NCBI RefSeq assembly: GCF_040782645.1
Contig: NZ_CP160403.1
Span: forward strand, 1,488,001 to 1,552,000
Length of the DNA: 64,000 nt
Direction: 5' to 3'
DNA from: Streptomyces sp. HUAS ZL42
GTDB lineage: Bacteria; Actinomycetota; Actinomycetes; Streptomycetales; Streptomycetaceae
Positions 1 through 10,514 of the stretch are shown here, in pieces. The stretch's first letter is position 1, and each line of letters opens with the position of its first letter. Below the pieces are notes generated by a model. It saw only the letters and a list, made by a program, of their open reading frames with translations, did not search any database and was not told the DNA's origin. A program made the translations under genes and the position numbers.

Positions 1-407
1 TGCACCGCGCGCTGGCGCTCTGGCTGGAGTTGGCGGTGCCGTACGAGGCGGCCCAGGTGCGCATGACGCTGGCGGCCGCCGACCGCGACGCGGGCGACGC
101 AGAGGGAGCTCGGATGGAGCTGCGGGCGGCATGGCAGGCCTTCGAGCAGCTGGGCGCCGCACCCGACGCACGCCGGGCCGCCGCCCTGCTCGCCGATGCG
201 CGCCGCCCGCAGCCGGGCGGACTCACGGAGCGGGAGATCCAGGTGCTGCGACTGGTCGCGGCGGGCCGGACGAACCGGACCATTGCCGAGGAACTGGTGA
301 TCAGCGAGCACACCGTCGCCCGGCACCTCAACAACATCTTCGCCAAGCTCGACGTGTCCTCGCGGGCCGCGGCCACGGCGTACGCCTGCACCCACGGTCT
401 GGCGTGA
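1..407 (+). CDS. LuxR-family transcriptional regulator, C-terminal part
   Basis: Only the 3' end of this gene is in the window; codons run from base 3 to a TGA at 405-407, about 134 residues. The last ~60 residues are a LuxR-type helix-turn-helix, with LTEREIQVLRLVAAG followed by ISEHTVARHLNNIFAKL, the usual DNA-contacting helices. The part before it is Ala/Arg-rich helix like the end of the TPR-like region of large MalT/LAL-type regulators, but the sensor region is off the window, so the class stays open. The FAD oxidoreductase gene begins about 130 bases downstream on the same strand and could be its target or operon partner; that is inference. Confidence 0.85.
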   Translation, partial: HRALALWLELAVPYEAAQVRMTLAAADRDAGDAEGARMELRAAWQAFEQLGAAPDARRAAALLADARRPQPGGLTEREIQVLRLVAAGRTNRTIAEELVISEHTVARHLNNIFAKLDVSSRAAATAYACTHGLA

Positions 408-540
408 GTCGCATGGGCCGTTCTGCCCATGGCCGCCCCGCCGGACATGGGCGGTTCCGGCGATGAGCACGCCCCGGGTCCCCGCGTAGACCTGGGGTGT
501 ACCCCTTCCCCGACTCTGGAGTGGAAAGCAGGTGGCGGCC

Positions 541-1926
541 ATGACCACCTACCCCCCGACCCTCGACCACCGATTGCTGGAGCGGCTGCGCGGAGCCGTG
601 CGCGGCAACATCGTGCAGCCCGGCGACCCGGACTACGACGAGGCACGCAAGGTCTACAACGCCATGCACGACAAACGGCCCGCGATCGTGGTCGGGGCCG
701 TCGACGCCGGCGACGTCATGGCCACGGTGGACTTCGCCCGTGACCAGGGCCTCCAGCTCGCCGTGCGCGGCGGCAGCCACAGCGTTCCCGGCTACGGGAC
801 CTGCGACGGCGGCGTCGTCCTCGACCTCGGACGGATGCGCGGCATCCGCGTCGATCCGGACGCCCGCAGGGCCTCGGTCGAGGGCGGCTGCACCTGGGCG
901 GACGTCAACCACGCCACGCACGCTTTCGGTCTGGCCGTGACCGGCGGGATCGTGTCCACCACCGGGGTGGGTGGCCTGACGACGGGTGGCGGCATGGGCT
1001 ATCTGGCCCGGCGCTGCGGTCTGGCCTGCGACAACCTGGTCTCCGTGGATGTGGTGACGGCGGACGGGCACTTCGTGACCTGCACCGACGAGCAGAACAG
1101 CGACCTCATGTGGGCCGTGCGCGGTGGCGGCGGGAACTTCGGAGTCGTCACATCCTTCACGTATCGGCTGCACCCCGTCGCCGGCATTCTGGGCGGGCCG
1201 ACGTTCTATCCACTGGCCGGCGACGTGATCCGCCGGTACCGGGAGCTGATCGCCGAGTCCGGCGAGAACCTCGGCGCCGTGCTCGTCGTCGGGCTCGGAC
1301 CGCCGGTGCCGTTCCTGCCCGAACGATGGCACGGCCGACCGCTGTGTGGCGTGGTCGCCTGCTGGACCGGACCGGAGGACGAGGACGACGGCATCCGTGA
1401 GCGCCTCGCCGCCCTCGGACCCGTTGCGGGCCGACACGTGGAGCGCATGCCCTACCCGGTGATCAACACCCTCTTCGACGACCTCGTGCCCGCCGGCCTC
1501 TTCCACTACTGGAAGGGTTCCTTCACCCAGGGCCTGCCCGACGGCGCCATCGACGCGTTCGTCGAGTACGGCGACTCGACCCCCTCCATCCAGAGCGTGA
1601 CGGTCGTCTTCCCCGTCGACGGCGCCTGCCACCGGGTCGGTCCCGGGGACACCGCCTTCTCCTACCGGGACGCCGACTACTCGATCGCGCTCAGCCCGAC
1701 CCTCACCACCCGGGAGGACTGCGAGGCCCAGAAGGACTGGGTCCGCGCCTTCCACGGAGCGCTCGAACCGCACTCGATGCAGGGCGGCTACGTCAACTTC
1801 ATGGACGCCGACGACCAGGACCGCGTGCAGGTCAACTACCGCGACAACCACACCCGTCTGACGGCTCTGAAGCGGCGCTACGATCCCGGCAACCTGTTCC
1901 GCCTCAACCACAACATCGCACCATGA
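541..1926 (+). CDS. FAD-dependent oxidoreductase, berberine-bridge-enzyme (BBE) type
   Basis: A 461-residue flavoprotein of the FAD_binding_4 plus BBE-domain family, which oxidises alcohols, sugars or secondary metabolites and passes electrons to oxygen. The N-terminal half carries VRGGSHS with His80, the position that binds FAD covalently in this family, and GGGMGYLARRCGLACDN of the FAD fold. The C-terminal YDPGNLFRLNHNIAP is the classic BBE ending. Where two-bond enzymes have a second cysteine just before the GG..GGG loop, this protein shows STTGVGG, so attachment is probably through His only. An upstream GTG at 532 is possible; ATG 541 is chosen because GGTGG sits just before it. The substrate cannot be read from sequence. 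Confidence 0.88.
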   Translation: MTTYPPTLDHRLLERLRGAVRGNIVQPGDPDYDEARKVYNAMHDKRPAIVVGAVDAGDVMATVDFARDQGLQLAVRGGSHSVPGYGTCDGGVVLDLGRMRGIRVDPDARRASVEGGCTWADVNHATHAFGLAVTGGIVSTTGVGGLTTGGGMGYLARRCGLACDNLVSVDVVTADGHFVTCTDEQNSDLMWAVRGGGGNFGVVTSFTYRLHPVAGILGGPTFYPLAGDVIRRYRELIAESGENLGAVLVVGLGPPVPFLPERWHGRPLCGVVACWTGPEDEDDGIRERLAALGPVAGRHVERMPYPVINTLFDDLVPAGLFHYWKGSFTQGLPDGAIDAFVEYGDSTPSIQSVTVVFPVDGACHRVGPGDTAFSYRDADYSIALSPTLTTREDCEAQKDWVRAFHGALEPHSMQGGYVNFMDADDQDRVQVNYRDNHTRLTALKRRYDPGNLFRLNHNIAP

Positions 1927-1960
1927 GGAATCCTGCGGGCCTCCCGTTGTTGAACCGTGC

Positions 1961-2998
1961 ATGAACTCCGTGATCGCCTCGACCCGCTTCTCCGTTCTCG
2001 ACCGTTCCCGCACCCGCGAGGGCCGCACGAACGGTGAGGCGCTGCGCGACACCGTGCGGCTGGCGCGCGAGGTCGAGGAGCTCGGGTACCACCGGTTCTG
2101 GGTGTCGGAGCACCACGGTGTGCCCGGGGTCGCCGGTTCCGCGCCGACCGTGCTGGCAGCCGCCGTGGCCGGCGCGACGCGCACGATCCGGGTCGGTACC
2201 GGCGGGGTGATGCTGCCCAACCACCGGCCGCTGGTCGTGGCCGAGCAGTTCGGGGTGCTGGAGTCCCTCTTCCCGGGGCGGATCGACATGGGGCTGGGAC
2301 GCTCGGTGGGCTTCACCGACGGGGTGCGCAGGGCCCTCGGGCGCGACAAGGGCGACGCCGAGGACTTCGCGGCGCAGCTCGACGAGCTGCTCGGATGGTT
2401 CCGGGGCACCTCTCCCACGGGTGTCCACGCGCGTCCGGCCGAGGGCCTGACGGTGCCGCCGTTCGTGCTGGCGATGGGCGAGGGCGCGGGGATCGCGGCC
2501 CGCGCCGGGCTGCCGATGGTCATCGGCGACCTCCGCAACCGGGAGAAGACGCAGCGCGGCATCGACCACTACCGCGCGCACTTCCGGCCATCCCCCTGGG
2601 CGAGCGAGCCGTACGTCGTGATCTCCGGCACCGTCGCAGTGGCCGCCACGCCCGAGGAGGCACGGCGGCTGCTGATCCCGGAGGCCTGGTCCATGGCGTA
2701 CTCCCGCACGCACGGCACCTTCCCGCCGCTGCCGCGGGCCGAGGAAGCCGAGGGCCGCACGATGACCGCGAAGGAACGGGGCTTCTACGAGTCAGGGCTC
2801 ACCGGCCACATCGCCGGCACCGAGGACCAGGTCGCCCACGAGCTGGAAACGGTGCTGAAGGAGACGGGTGCGCAGGAGGTCCTCGTGACGACCAGCACGT
2901 ACGACCGTACGGCCCTGCTGGACTCCTACCGGCGGCTCGCCGCCGTCTTCGGCGGACCTGAAGGTCTCCAGCTTCTGTGCTCCTGCCAGGAGTGGTAA
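1961..2998 (+). CDS. LLM-class flavin-dependent oxidoreductase (MsnO8-like)
   Basis: A 345-residue bacterial luciferase-like monooxygenase, expected to use reduced FMN (or F420) and oxygen in the cytosol. Family signatures are the start with LAREVEELGYHRFWVSEHH, the strand RVGTGGVMLPNHRPLVVAEQ and the FPGRIDMGLGRSVG loop. The start lies 34 bases after the FAD oxidoreductase stop, so the two are probably cotranscribed. The last ~24 codons overlap the 3' end of the convergent reductase gene; the tail (LLCSCQEW) is not family-like, and a mutation may have extended it. Cofactor and substrate are unknown. Confidence 0.85.
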   Translation: MNSVIASTRFSVLDRSRTREGRTNGEALRDTVRLAREVEELGYHRFWVSEHHGVPGVAGSAPTVLAAAVAGATRTIRVGTGGVMLPNHRPLVVAEQFGVLESLFPGRIDMGLGRSVGFTDGVRRALGRDKGDAEDFAAQLDELLGWFRGTSPTGVHARPAEGLTVPPFVLAMGEGAGIAARAGLPMVIGDLRNREKTQRGIDHYRAHFRPSPWASEPYVVISGTVAVAATPEEARRLLIPEAWSMAYSRTHGTFPPLPRAEEAEGRTMTAKERGFYESGLTGHIAGTEDQVAHELETVLKETGAQEVLVTTSTYDRTALLDSYRRLAAVFGGPEGLQLLCSCQEW

Positions 2999-4044
2999 TG
3001 GTCGACCAGCGTCTCCTCGATCGGGCGGTAGGTCAGTCCCAGTTCGTCGATGCTCCGGCTGTTGTCGACCCGGAACCGGATACCGAGGTGTTTGCGGATG
3101 TAGTCCTGGGTCAGCCCGAACGCCGGCCCCAGGATGCGAACGGGCCAGTGCGGGAGGGCGGTTCGGGGGAGGCGCGGGTTTCTCGGGTGGTGCCTGAGGA
3201 GGATCTTCGACATCTCGTGGAACGAGGTCATCTCCCGCGCCGCGACGATGTAGCGGCCATGTGCCTCCGGTCGCTCGGCCGCCGCGATGTGGGCCTGCGC
3301 GACGTCCCGCACATCCACCGTGGTGAAGCTGAAGTCCGGGGCGCCGTAGAAGAAGTAGCCCTTGAGGAGTTCGTCCAGGAGGAACAGGCTGCCGGAGTCC
3401 GAGGCCGGGGTGAGGGAGGGGCCCAGGATCAGACCGGGGTTGACGGAGACCATGCGCCAGCGGTCCTGGGCCCCCTCCGCCTCCCACGCCGCCTGCTCCG
3501 CCACCGTCTTCGCGTAGTGGTACGGGTTGTTCTCCACCGTGCTCGACGTGTTGAAGTACTTCTCCGACAGGACCCTGTCGTCCATCTCCAGTACGTCGGC
3601 GTAGTCTCCGAAGATCGCGCCCACGGTGGACGTGAACACCAGCCGCTGGACCGCCTCCGTACGCCCGATCCCCGCCAGCACGTTGCGCGTGCCGAGCAGC
3701 GCCGGCTCGACCATGTCCCTGCGGCCGTCCCTGATCTTCTCCGGCATCAGGAACGGCGAGGCCACGTGGAAGACGACCGAGCAGCCCTTCATCGCCTCGT
3801 CGAACGACCCCTCCGTCAGCAGGTCCGCCTCGAAGATCTCCAGTCGCCCCGTCTCCTGCATCGCCCGCAGCGGCTTCAGCTTCGCCTCGTTAGCCGTACT
3901 GCGCACGGTGGTGCGCACCCGGTAGCCGCGCTCCAGAAGCTGCCGCACCAGATGGGCGGCCAGGAAGCCGCTGCCGCCCGTCACCAGGACCGTGCCTTCG
4001 ACGCCGCTCACTTGCGCTCCCATCAGAAGGTCGGGAGGCGCCAT
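2926..4044 (-). CDS. NAD(P)-dependent epimerase/reductase, extended SDR (dihydroflavonol-reductase-like)
   Basis: About 372 residues with a Rossmann start VLVTGGSGFLAAHLVRQLL, a later VFHVASPF strand and the YHYAKTVAEQAAWE active-site segment containing the YxxxK pair. This is the extended SDR layout of dihydroflavonol-4-reductase-like and aldehyde-reducing enzymes, which reduce a ketone or aldehyde with NADPH. Two starts are possible, ATG at 4044 and ATG at 4023 (MGAQVSG); the former has a weak GGTGGGATC upstream and the latter no purine-rich site. The gene is convergent with, and overlaps by 73 bases, the LLM oxidoreductase gene. The C-terminus is rich in Arg, Pro and Ser. Confidence 0.85.
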   Translation of the reverse strand: MAPPDLLMGAQVSGVEGTVLVTGGSGFLAAHLVRQLLERGYRVRTTVRSTANEAKLKPLRAMQETGRLEIFEADLLTEGSFDEAMKGCSVVFHVASPFLMPEKIRDGRRDMVEPALLGTRNVLAGIGRTEAVQRLVFTSTVGAIFGDYADVLEMDDRVLSEKYFNTSSTVENNPYHYAKTVAEQAAWEAEGAQDRWRMVSVNPGLILGPSLTPASDSGSLFLLDELLKGYFFYGAPDFSFTTVDVRDVAQAHIAAAERPEAHGRYIVAAREMTSFHEMSKILLRHHPRNPRLPRTALPHWPVRILGPAFGLTQDYIRKHLGIRFRVDNSRSIDELGLTYRPIEETLVDHYHSWQEHRSWRPSGPPKTAASRR

Positions 4045-4254
4045 GATCCCACCAGGACCGGGCAACGGCCCCCGGCTTACGAGGAATTCGTGGAACGGCC
4101 ACGGCCGCCCCACCGTTAACGGTCACCGCTCGCGGGAGCTGGACGTGCTGCTCGTGTCGCTCGAAGGTCCGCGGGGCGCCGCGACGGCCGGGGAAGGCCC
4201 CCGGCCGCCCAGGAGCTCGCGCATCACCCACCGCCGGGCTGGAGCACCGCCCAC

Positions 4255-5154
4255 CTACTGGAAACCCTGGAGCACATCGCGGGGACGGCCGACGTGTCCG
4301 ATCGGGTCGTGGCGATGGCCCGCCGGGCCGGGCACGGCGCGGTGCTCGCGTCGGGCGGGGGCCCCGGCCTGATGCGTCCCCGGTAGCGAACATGCCTCGG
4401 CGGCCCGGGCGAGCGCCCGTCGGTCCCTGTGGCTGCCCGGCGTGATCGCGGGCGGCACCTCGACCTCGGCCACCAGACCGCGCGCCGACACCACCCGCCA
4501 CACCGAAGCGAGCAGCGAGTCCTCGCCGACGAAGGCCGGTGCCGTGCTGGCTGCTCCGCCGGCCACCCGGTACCGGATGCGCACGGGCTGGACCGGGACG
4601 TGCGCGTCGAGCGCGGCCTGGAAGACGGCCCGCCGGAAGTGCCCCTGGGCGCGGCCGCACCATGTGCTGCCCTCGGGGAACACCGCGACGGCCTGCCCGT
4701 CGCGCAGCGCCCGGGCGATGCGCCCGACCGTGTCCGGCAGTGCGCGCAGCCGGTCCCGGTCGATGAACAGGACACCGCCGCGTGCGGCGAGCGGGCCCGC
4801 CACAGGCCACTGCCGGATCTCGGTCTTGGCGAGCATCCTGGCCGGGCGTACGGCGGCGAGCAGCGGGATGTCCAGCCAGGAGATGTGGTTGGCGACGAGG
4901 AGCAGCCCGCCGGTGGGAGCGGCATCTCCCGTGATGTTCACCCGCACCCCGGCGGCCCGCACGATCCACCGGCACCAGCACCGCACCAACCCGGCGGGGA
5001 TCCGCCCTGCGAGCGGCGTCAGCACGACCCCGGCGAGGACCAGGGCCACGACCGCCGCGAGCCGCAGCACGGCCCGCGGTACGGCCGCGGCGGACCCCGC
5101 CGGCTCCACGCACGCGCCCGGAGTGCAGGGCGCGCCGGGCAGCCAGACGCTCAT
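4255..5154 (-). CDS. olsA: 1-acyl-glycerol-3-phosphate-type acyltransferase, OlsA-like
   Basis: A 299-residue PlsC-family acyltransferase. Near the N-terminus a hydrophobic stretch (AVLRLAAVVALVLAGVVL) should anchor it in the membrane; then come the HX4D motif NHISWLD, the acceptor-binding block FIDRDRLRALP and the FPEGST motif. Its ATG shares one base with the upstream OlsB stop (TGATG), so translation is coupled. OlsA enzymes O-acylate lyso-ornithine lipid made by OlsB, giving phosphorus-free ornithine lipid. The assignment to OlsA rather than PlsC rests on this pairing. The C-terminal ~35 residues (after residue ~260) are Arg/Pro/His-rich and look unlike coding sequence, so the natural stop may have been lost. 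Confidence 0.78.
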   Translation of the reverse strand: MSVWLPGAPCTPGACVEPAGSAAAVPRAVLRLAAVVALVLAGVVLTPLAGRIPAGLVRCWCRWIVRAAGVRVNITGDAAPTGGLLLVANHISWLDIPLLAAVRPARMLAKTEIRQWPVAGPLAARGGVLFIDRDRLRALPDTVGRIARALRDGQAVAVFPEGSTWCGRAQGHFRRAVFQAALDAHVPVQPVRIRYRVAGGAASTAPAFVGEDSLLASVWRVVSARGLVAEVEVPPAITPGSHRDRRALARAAEACSLPGTHQAGAPARREHRAVPGPAGHRHDPIGHVGRPRDVLQGFQ

Positions 5155-5924
5155 CAGGCCGGGACGAGGGAGAGGAAGTGCTTCAGGTAGCGCGGGTTGA
5201 CCCGGCGCATCGACAGCAGCACGTACAGGTCGGCGACCCCGAAGTCCGGGTCGTGGGCGGGCTCGGCGCACACCCAGGCGCCGAGGCGGAGGTAGCCGCG
5301 CAGGAGGGCGGGGAGTTCGGTGCGCGCGGGGGCGGTCACGTCCTTGGGCACCCAGGGCAGCAGCGGTCGTACCCGGTACTCCTCCGGTGCCAGGTACTTC
5401 TCGCGCACCCGGTCCCAGGTGCCGGCGGCGAGGGCGCCGCCGTCGGCCAGCGGGATGGAGCAGCAGCCGGTGAGCCACTCGTGGCCGCGGTCCACCATGT
5501 AGCGGGCGATCCCGGCCCAGATCAGGCCGATGACCGCGCCGTCCCGGTGGTCGGGGTGCACGCAGGAGCGGCCGACCTCGACCATGCCCGGCCGGATGGC
5601 GTCCAGCGGCGCCAGGTCGAACTCGCCCTCCGAGTAGAGCCGCCCGGCGACCGCGGCCCGCTCGGGCGGCAGCAGCCGGTACGTGCCGACGACCTGGTCG
5701 GTCAGCGTGTCCCGGACGAGCAGGTGGTCGCAGTACGCGTCGAAGGGGTCGACGTCGAGCCCCGGCTGCGGGGTGGCCAGAAGGGCCCCCATCTCCCCGG
5801 CGAACACGTCGTGCCGCAGCCGCTGCGCGGCCCGCACGTCGGCCTCGTCGCGGGCCAGGGTCACGGTGTAGCGGGTCGGTGCCACGTTCTGCTGGGGACG
5901 ATCGAGGGTGGAAACGCCGGTCAT
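5154..5924 (-). CDS. olsB: ornithine N-acyltransferase, OlsB-like (GNAT fold)
   Basis: A 256-residue protein of the OlsB/hemolysin-like GNAT family, which transfers a 3-hydroxyacyl group from ACP to the alpha-amino group of ornithine, the first step of ornithine-lipid synthesis. Recognisable blocks are RLRHDVFAGEMG near residue 40, DPFDAYCDHLLVRD, VGTYRLLPPE, and EVGRSCVHPDHRDGAVIGL in the acyl-donor region; VNPRYLKHFLSLVPA closes it. The stop overlaps the OlsA start by one base. The upstream 216 bases separate it from the sdh operon terminator, so it should have its own promoter there. In other bacteria this pathway responds to phosphate limitation; no PHO box was identified here. Confidence 0.85.
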   Translation of the reverse strand: MTGVSTLDRPQQNVAPTRYTVTLARDEADVRAAQRLRHDVFAGEMGALLATPQPGLDVDPFDAYCDHLLVRDTLTDQVVGTYRLLPPERAAVAGRLYSEGEFDLAPLDAIRPGMVEVGRSCVHPDHRDGAVIGLIWAGIARYMVDRGHEWLTGCCSIPLADGGALAAGTWDRVREKYLAPEEYRVRPLLPWVPKDVTAPARTELPALLRGYLRLGAWVCAEPAHDPDFGVADLYVLLSMRRVNPRYLKHFLSLVPA

Positions 5925-6065
5925 GGCTCTCTCCTGGTCACGGTCCGGGGACGGCGAGCGGTGCCGTCGCTCCTGTTGTGCCGACGCCGGTTGGCGTGTA
6001 CGTGACCTCTGCCGAGAGCACGGATGTGGGGATGTTGAATGCCAGGGGTGTCCGGGAGAACGAGA

Positions 6066-6098
6066 CGGGACCGGGGATGAGCACCACTCCCGGTCCCG
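6066..6098 (-). terminator. terminator hairpin of the sdh operon
   Basis: CGGGACCGGG at 6066-6075 pairs perfectly with CCCGGTCCCG at 6089-6098 around a 13-base loop. It lies 43 bases past the sdhB stop on the minus strand and upstream of the olsB promoter region, so it most likely ends the sdh transcript. No U-tract follows, as is usual in Streptomyces. Confidence 0.6.
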
Positions 6099-6140
6099 CC
6101 CGTCCGCACTGTTCGGCGAACGTCTCTTGTGTTGCGTGCC

Positions 6141-6886
6141 CTACCTCTTGGCCACTTTCCGAGTGGCCCGCAGCCACTCCTTGTTCATGCTCGTGATGGA
6201 GACCAGCGGGATCCCCTTCGGGCAGGCCGTCGCACACTCCCCCGTCAGCGTGCAGCCCCCGAAGCCCTCCTGGTCCATCTGCGCCACCATGTCCAGCACC
6301 CGCGTCTCCCGCTCGGGCGCCCCCTGCGGCAGCACGTTCAGGTGGTTGATCTTGGCGGAGGTGAAGAGCATCGCCGCCCCGTTGGGGCACGCGGCCACGC
6401 ACGCCCCGCAGCCGATGCACTCCGCGTGCTCGAACGCGAGGTCCGCGTCCGGCTTGGGCACGGGCGTCGCATGTGCCTCCGGCGCGGACCCCGTCGGGGC
6501 GGTGATGTAACCCCCGGCCTGGATGATCCGGTCGAACGCCGACCGGTCCACCACCAGGTCCTTGATCACGGGGAACGCGGACGCCCGCCACGGCTCGATG
6601 TCGATCGTGTCGCCGTCCTTGAAGGACCGCATGTGCAGCTGACACGTGGTCGTGCGCTCCGGCCCGTGCGCGTCGCCGTTGATGACGAGCGAACACGCGC
6701 CGCAGATTCCCTCGCGGCAGTCGTGGTCGAAGGCCACGGGGTCCTCACCGCGCAGGATGAGCTCCTCGTTGAGCGTGTCGAGCATCTCCAGGAAGGACAT
6801 GTCGGAGGAGATGCCGTCCACCTCGTACGTGGACATGGCGCCTTCGGCGTCGGCGTTCTTCTGCCGCCAGACGCGCAGGGTGAGCT

Positions 6887-6890
<4 letters not shown>
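6141..6890 (-). CDS. sdhB: succinate dehydrogenase / fumarate reductase iron-sulfur subunit
   Basis: A 249-residue iron-sulfur subunit that carries electrons from the flavoprotein to the membrane anchor. The N-terminal ferredoxin domain has the 2Fe-2S cysteines in [18 protein letters not shown] and the distal Cys of [11 protein letters not shown]. The C-terminal domain has [15 protein letters not shown] and [17 protein letters not shown] for the 4Fe-4S and 3Fe-4S clusters. The ATG overlaps the sdhA stop by three bases, the last gene of the sdhC-sdhA-sdhB operon. The membrane partner is of the single-subunit type, so this belongs to the menaquinone-linked class rather than the four-gene SdhCDAB type. 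Confidence 0.95.
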
Positions 6891-8836
<1,946 letters not shown>

Positions 8837-8837
8837 G

Positions 8838-9545
8838 TCAGCTCACCACTCCGGTCATGACGCCCACGGGTACGGCGATGAAGCCGGACGTGAGCAGCAG
8901 CGCGAGGACGTCGGCGACGGTCTTCAGGGCGCGGTCGCGGGTGCGGCTGCCGACGCCGAGGGTCTGGGCGGCGCTCCAGAAGCCGTGCCGGACGTGCAGG
9001 CCGAGCGCCAGCATCGCGACGATGTAGATGACGTTGCCGTACCAGGTGGAGAAGGTGTCCACGACGTTCTGGTACGGGTGGCCCTCCTGGAAGCCGCCGG
9101 AGTGCACGGTTCCGGTGGTCAGGTCGAGGATGTGCCACACGATGAACAGGCCGAGGATGATCCCGCCCCAGCGCATGGTGCGCGTGGCGTAGCTCGCCCG
9201 GGGCTTCTTGTGCACGTACTTGCTGGGGCGCGCCTTGATGTCGCGGCGGCTGAGCTGGTAGGCGGAGACCGCGTGGGCGACGACCGCGAGGACCAGTACG
9301 ACGCGGACGAGCCACAGCGTCCACTCGTAGTGCATGAACGGCTCGCCGACGGTGCGCAGCCAGTGCCCGTAGTGGTTGAACTCCTCCGGTCCGAAGAAGA
9401 TCTTCAGGTTGCCGATCACGTGGGCGACCAGGTACAGCAGCATGATCACGCCGCTGACGGCCATCACTGTCTTCTTGCCGACGGAGGAGTCCCACACAGT
9501 GCGCGCCATGGACGGCCGTCGGTCCGTCCGCGTTGCCAGAGCCAT
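8838..9545 (-). CDS. sdhC: succinate dehydrogenase cytochrome b membrane anchor (fused, five-helix type)
   Basis: A 235-residue membrane anchor with about five hydrophobic helices. Histidines suited to ligate two hemes occur in [35 protein letters not shown] and [17 protein letters not shown]. This is the B-type (SdhC fused) layout found in menaquinone-using actinobacteria and in Wolinella/Bacillus-type complexes. It is the first gene of the sdhCAB operon. No good ribosome-binding site precedes ATG 9545, so the mRNA may be leaderless; an internal ATG at 9509 is an alternative. The divergent lysR gene and its LysR box lie immediately upstream and probably control the operon. Confidence 0.92.
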   Translation of the reverse strand: MALATRTDRRPSMARTVWDSSVGKKTVMAVSGVIMLLYLVAHVIGNLKIFFGPEEFNHYGHWLRTVGEPFMHYEWTLWLVRVVLVLAVVAHAVSAYQLSRRDIKARPSKYVHKKPRASYATRTMRWGGIILGLFIVWHILDLTTGTVHSGGFQEGHPYQNVVDTFSTWYGNVIYIVAMLALGLHVRHGFWSAAQTLGVGSRTRDRALKTVADVLALLLTSGFIAVPVGVMTGVVS

Positions 9546-9605
9546 GGCTCAAGACGCTAGGGCCGTTCGGCCCCATCGGTCCAAGACATGGCCCGGCTCG
9601 TTTCA

Positions 9606-9620
9606 ATAGCAGATGCCTAT
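9606..9620. promoter_or_regulatory. LysR-type box (T-N11-A) between sdhC and lysR
   Basis: ATAG at 9606-9609 and CTAT at 9617-9620 form a perfect inverted repeat around seven bases, containing the canonical T-N11-A of LysR-family sites (T9607, A9619). Its centre is 68 bases from the sdhC ATG, the usual activation position if that mRNA is leaderless, and only 17 bases from the lysR GTG, fitting autorepression. Confidence 0.7.
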
Positions 9621-9629
9621 GATGGTCGG

Positions 9630-10514
9630 GTGCAGTTCCAGCAACTCCAGTACTTCGTGGCGGTCGCCGAGACCCGGCACTTCACCCGGGCCGCGGATCT
9701 CGTGCATGTCGCCCAGCCCTCCCTCTCTCAGCAGATCAAGGCGCTCGAACGGGAGTTGGGCGCCGATCTGTTCCTGCGGGCGCGCGGCAACATCACGCTC
9801 ACCGACGCGGGCGAGGCGCTGCTGCCGCTGGCCCGGCGCATCCTCGCCGACGCGGAGACGGCCCGGCACGAGGTGCAGGAGCTGGTGCAGCTGCGCAGCG
9901 GGCGGGTGCGGCTCGGTGCGACGCCGAGCCTCTGCACGGGTCTGCTGCCGGACGTCCTGCGGGCCTTCCACGACCGCTATCCCGGCATCCGGCTGATGAT
10001 CGAGGAGGGCGGCTCGCACGACCTGGTACGGGAGCTGGCCCGAGGTGCCCTCGATCTGGCCCTGGTCGTGCTGCCGCTGCCGACCCCGTCGCCGGCGCTG
10101 ACGACGGTGGAGTTGCTGCGCGAGGACCTGGTCGTGGTGTCCTCACCGGAGGCCTCCAGGCCGGGCGACGGGCGGCGGACCGTCCGCATCGCCGACCTGG
10201 AGGGCGAACGCCTTGTGATGTTCCGGCACGGCTACGACCTGCGCGAACTGACCGTCGCCGCGTGCCGCGCGGAGGGCTTCGAGCCGGACTTCGCGGTGGA
10301 GGGCGGCGAGATGGACGCGGTGCTGGGGTTCGTGCGGGCCGGGCTCGGCGTGGCCGTCGTACCGAGGATGGTGGCCGCACGCTCCGGGCGCGGCCTGCGA
10401 GTCACACCACTGGCCCGGCCGGGGCTGCACCGGACGATCGCCCTCGCGCACCGCAGCGACGTGGCTCCGCCACGTGCGGCCAGGGAACTCCAGCGGATGC
10501 TCCTGGAGAGGTGA
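9630..10514 (+). CDS. LysR-family transcriptional regulator
   Basis: A 294-residue regulator starting at GTG 9630 (VQFQQLQYFVAVAE). The N-terminal winged helix is clear: TRHFTRAADLVHVAQPSLSQ and QIKALERELGADLF. Residues ~90-290 form the periplasmic-binding-protein-like effector domain, with RVRLGATPSLCTGLLPDVL and GVAVVPRMVAARSGRG. It is divergent from sdhC with a LysR box between them, so it probably regulates the sdh operon and itself; the effector is unknown. An ATG 42 bases upstream would place the box inside the coding region and is less likely. Its last 276 bases are copied in tandem immediately downstream; this copy is the intact one. Confidence 0.92.
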   Translation: MQFQQLQYFVAVAETRHFTRAADLVHVAQPSLSQQIKALERELGADLFLRARGNITLTDAGEALLPLARRILADAETARHEVQELVQLRSGRVRLGATPSLCTGLLPDVLRAFHDRYPGIRLMIEEGGSHDLVRELARGALDLALVVLPLPTPSPALTTVELLREDLVVVSSPEASRPGDGRRTVRIADLEGERLVMFRHGYDLRELTVAACRAEGFEPDFAVEGGEMDAVLGFVRAGLGVAVVPRMVAARSGRGLRVTPLARPGLHRTIALAHRSDVAPPRAARELQRMLLER

